The notes under the pieces: generated by a model
What the model was told of the DNA's origin: nothing
Database searches by the model: none
What the model saw: the letters and a program-made list of their open reading frames with translations, nothing else
Assembly (NCBI GenBank): GCA_021800535.1
Contig: JAJYYV010000019.1
Location: 1-34,394, forward strand
Source: a bacterium
GTDB taxonomy: Bacteria; Ratteibacteria; UBA8468; B48-G9; DTJG01
Direction: 5' to 3'
Length of the DNA: 34,394 nucleotides
Position numbers and translations under genes: made by a program
In this document: positions 32,040-34,394 of the stretch, piece after piece
Position numbering within the stretch: the first letter of the stretch is position 1
Layout: every line of letters begins with the position of its first letter

Positions 32040-34394
32040 ATGAGAAAGATAATTTTATTGTTTGTAGCAAGTTTTTTAGCTGTTTTTTCAGCAAGGGCGC
32101 AATACAAAATTAGTTATATTTTAAAACATACTGGCAGAGTTTCTGTTTCAATATTCAATTCAGACGGTTATCTAATAAAACAATTACTTGTCGGTAAAAA
32201 ACAATCTGCAGGCAAACACTCTTTAATATGGGATGAAACAAACATAAAAGATAAACCAGTAAAACCAGGGAAATATTATGTAAAAGGAATAGATACCAAC
32301 CTAAAAGTGAAATACTGGATGACAGTAGGCAACACAGAAAAACCGCCATATCCAACCCTTGATGGAACAGGAGACTGGGGGGGATGGAATCCCAGTGCAG
32401 TGGCAAGTGATGGGAAAAACTGGTATATTTTATTCAGAATGCAGGAAGGAGAAGGACTGCTCATCAAAGTAAACCAAAAAGGAAGAATAATCTGGAAAGC
32501 AAGCGTGCCCGGAGAAATCAGTGGTTATCAAATTTCTGGCGGACAAATGGCTCTTGCCCTCACTAAAAAATATGTTTATGTAGCAGGAACAGCATCAAAT
32601 TTTGCCAATAACTATTATCATCCCCGTGATGGTTTATGGCGGGTCCAAAGAAAAGATGGCAATTATGTACCATGGGGAAACGGAAAACTTGTGTTATGGG
32701 TGGATAAACAACGAAGTGGCAACAATCCTTTAAAATATAATATTTATATCGCCAACTTTTCACTTTGGAAAAATGTCCGTTCCGGAAATTGTACAGACCC
32801 ATATCCCTTATCAGGTATCAGAGGAATTGCAGTTCAAAACGGGTTCATATATGTTCCTCTGCATTTTGAGAACAGAATTAATGTATATAATGAAAAAGGT
32901 GAAAAAGTAAGAGAAATAAAAGGAATAAAAAAACCCAATGGGATTGCTTTTAATAAAAAAGGGGAATTATTAGTTGCCAGTGGTACACAGATATTAACAC
33001 TCAACATTGCTTCAGGAAAATATCAGCCATTTATAAAAGGATTATCCGGCCCATGGGGAATAGCAGTAGATAAACAGGGTAATATCTATGTTACGGACAT
33101 TGGAAAAAGTCAGCAGTTCAAGAAATTCTCTCCTGCGGGAAGACTGCTATTCACCATAGGTAAAAAAGGTGGAAACCCAAATTTCAGTGGACCAATGACA
33201 CCTTATGTTCTGCATTTCCCATTGGGAATTGCTATAAATAATAATGGAGAAATAGCCGTAGCAGATAGTGGAGTTCCAGGGACATGGTATGGAGGAGGAG
33301 CCAGAACATTAGTATATAATAAAAATGGGGAGTTTATTCATAACTGGTTTAATCCAGGCACAACTGAAGGAAGCGTGGCAATATCAGGAAAAGACCCTGA
33401 CCGGCTTTACACTGAATCGGGCGGCATGTATGGATTTAAAGTAAATTTAAATGATAAAAAATGGAAATGGACTGATTTCTGGTTTCCTGCTGCTGAATGG
33501 GAAGGGGATTTTTGGGCACGTCATAGATTAACAGTTCCAAGAGGTTCTAAAGAAACTGTTCTATTTAAAAACGGACAGAGATATATTTTTGCTCCCGGTG
33601 TTAATCCAAGTCTTTTTAAGATTGTTGGCAATAGACTTATTCCGATTGTAGCAGTGGGCAGTGCCTTTCCAGAAAGTTTTAAAAAAGGATGGCAGCCGGA
33701 TATAAATAATGCTGGTGGTCTTTTTAACAAGCCAAAACCTGGATTTACTTACGGAAATTCAACAAAAATATTTTTATGGGAAGCCAAAAACCTTGATGGA
33801 AAATTCAAAAAAGATGAGATTACTTTCGGACAAACTCCAGATAAAAGCGGTATTGCTTCTTATGACAGTGACTATATTGACAGTAGATTCAATCTGTATT
33901 TAGTGGATTATTTCACATCCACTTCTTTAAGTGGAACAGTTTATAAATTACCCTGCCTTGGATTTAATAAATATGGAATACCGCTATATTCCCTATCAAA
34001 GATGAAGGTTGTACTCAAAGATGCTGTTCTGCCGGTAGAAAATATTCCAGGCACAAATCAACAATATGGGAATTATGATTTTTATCTGCGAGTGGGTAAA
34101 AGAGGCAATATTTATGTGATAAATACAACCTTAGGGGCTTCCAAAGGATTAGGCTGGGCAGCAAATATACATCAATCAAAACTGAGTAAATGGCATAATG
34201 GAAAACTTCTCTGGAGAATAGGAAAAAAAGCAACAGGGTTTGCCATAGCCGGAGAAAACTACAGATTTACAGGAATTTCAGGTATAACAAAAGGATTTGT
34301 ATTTTGCAGTGATGTGGCAGGTCCAGAAAGAGTTTACACCACAGATGGATTATATGCAGGCAGTCTTTTAAAAGACCAGTATAGAGCCCCTGTT
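32040..34394 (+). CDS. Secreted FlgD-Ig/NHL beta-propeller protein, 3' end outside window
   Basis: The frame starts at the ATG at 32040, after AGGAGGAG, and stays open for 785 codons to the right edge, so the protein is truncated by the window. The N-terminus MRKIILLFVASFLAVFSARA is a signal peptide (cleavage before QY, near residue 20). Residues about 28-95 form a FlgD-like Ig module (VSVSIFNSDGYLIKQLL, KPVKPGKYYVKG), followed by GTGDWGG (near 111). NHL-type blades follow from about 280 (GIAFNKKGELLVAS, GIAVDKQGNIYVTDIGKS, GIAINNNGEIAVADSG). The same order, with the same GTG(E/D)WGG block, occurs in the 1572-aa protein encoded at 4157-8875. This one lacks the N-terminal CBM9-like domains. 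Function unknown; probably binding or scaffolding outside the cytoplasm. Confidence 0.82.
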   Translation, partial: MRKIILLFVASFLAVFSARAQYKISYILKHTGRVSVSIFNSDGYLIKQLLVGKKQSAGKHSLIWDETNIKDKPVKPGKYYVKGIDTNLKVKYWMTVGNTEKPPYPTLDGTGDWGGWNPSAVASDGKNWYILFRMQEGEGLLIKVNQKGRIIWKASVPGEISGYQISGGQMALALTKKYVYVAGTASNFANNYYHPRDGLWRVQRKDGNYVPWGNGKLVLWVDKQRSGNNPLKYNIYIANFSLWKNVRSGNCTDPYPLSGIRGIAVQNGFIYVPLHFENRINVYNEKGEKVREIKGIKKPNGIAFNKKGELLVASGTQILTLNIASGKYQPFIKGLSGPWGIAVDKQGNIYVTDIGKSQQFKKFSPAGRLLFTIGKKGGNPNFSGPMTPYVLHFPLGIAINNNGEIAVADSGVPGTWYGGGARTLVYNKNGEFIHNWFNPGTTEGSVAISGKDPDRLYTESGGMYGFKVNLNDKKWKWTDFWFPAAEWEGDFWARHRLTVPRGSKETVLFKNGQRYIFAPGVNPSLFKIVGNRLIPIVAVGSAFPESFKKGWQPDINNAGGLFNKPKPGFTYGNSTKIFLWEAKNLDGKFKKDEITFGQTPDKSGIASYDSDYIDSRFNLYLVDYFTSTSLSGTVYKLPCLGFNKYGIPLYSLSKMKVVLKDAVLPVENIPGTNQQYGNYDFYLRVGKRGNIYVINTTLGASKGLGWAANIHQSKLSKWHNGKLLWRIGKKATGFAIAGENYRFTGISGITKGFVFCSDVAGPERVYTTDGLYAGSLLKDQYRAPV

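Noticed and set aside
1-34394. CRISPR array, insertion sequence or phage genes
   Set aside because: No regularly spaced direct repeats, transposase, integrase or phage-structural pattern was found; the only mobile-element hint is the tRNA-end duplication.

Overview
The window is about two-thirds A+T and looks like a carbohydrate-degradation region from a bacterium of the PVC type (Lentisphaerota, Planctomycetota or Omnitrophota-like). This placement is inferred from three pseudopilin-like proteins with a [26 protein letters not shown] start and an H-X9-DG-like tail (a family greatly expanded in those phyla), from very large secreted proteins built of CBM9-like, CBM4/9-like and beta-propeller modules, and from cytoplasmic glycosidases paired with a Gfo/Idh/MocA oxidoreductase. 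No rRNA or taxonomic marker protein is present, so the phylum is uncertain.

Layout. (1) 1-2279 is a housekeeping-like edge: the end of a LolA-like lipoprotein-sorting gene, a small membrane protein, a non-coding stretch with a partial duplication of a tRNA 3' end, tRNA-Glu(CTC) on the minus strand, and a PHP-domain phosphoesterase. (2) 2342-19702 is a minus-strand operon of seven genes. Read in transcription order they are a GntR/LacI-type regulator, a pseudopilin whose Shine-Dalgarno overlaps the regulator's stop codon, a 1156-aa GATase-like plus degenerate-PHP protein, a 1464-aa CBM/GH-A-like protein, a 252-aa secreted protein, a 1572-aa CBM9/propeller protein and a cytoplasmic (alpha/alpha)6 glycosidase. 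A TTGACA-N17-TAAAAT promoter precedes it. (3) 20075-20875 is a monocistronic third pseudopilin with its own promoter and a strong hairpin terminator. (4) 21100-34394 is a plus-strand, co-directional cluster: a CBM-like secreted protein, a GH42-like giant protein, a Gfo/Idh/MocA oxidoreductase, a GH20-plus-mutarotase-like fusion, an alpha/beta hydrolase, a pseudopilin, a BNR/Ycf48-like propeller, and a FlgD/NHL-propeller protein cut by the window end.

Working model (inference). Secreted modular proteins bind and cut a complex glycan outside the inner membrane. Cytoplasmic enzymes (the (alpha/alpha)6 glycosidase, GH20, the esterase-like hydrolase and the oxidoreductase) process imported oligosaccharides, and the GntR/LacI-type protein senses a product. 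A pseudopilin gene sits inside each of the two arms, and these two pilin genes share about 252 bp of near-identical 5' sequence in inverted orientation. The glycan is unknown. GH20 hints at an N-acetylhexosamine and the GH42-like protein at a galactoside, but neither is proven. No transporter, SusC/SusD pair, sulfatase or transposase was seen.
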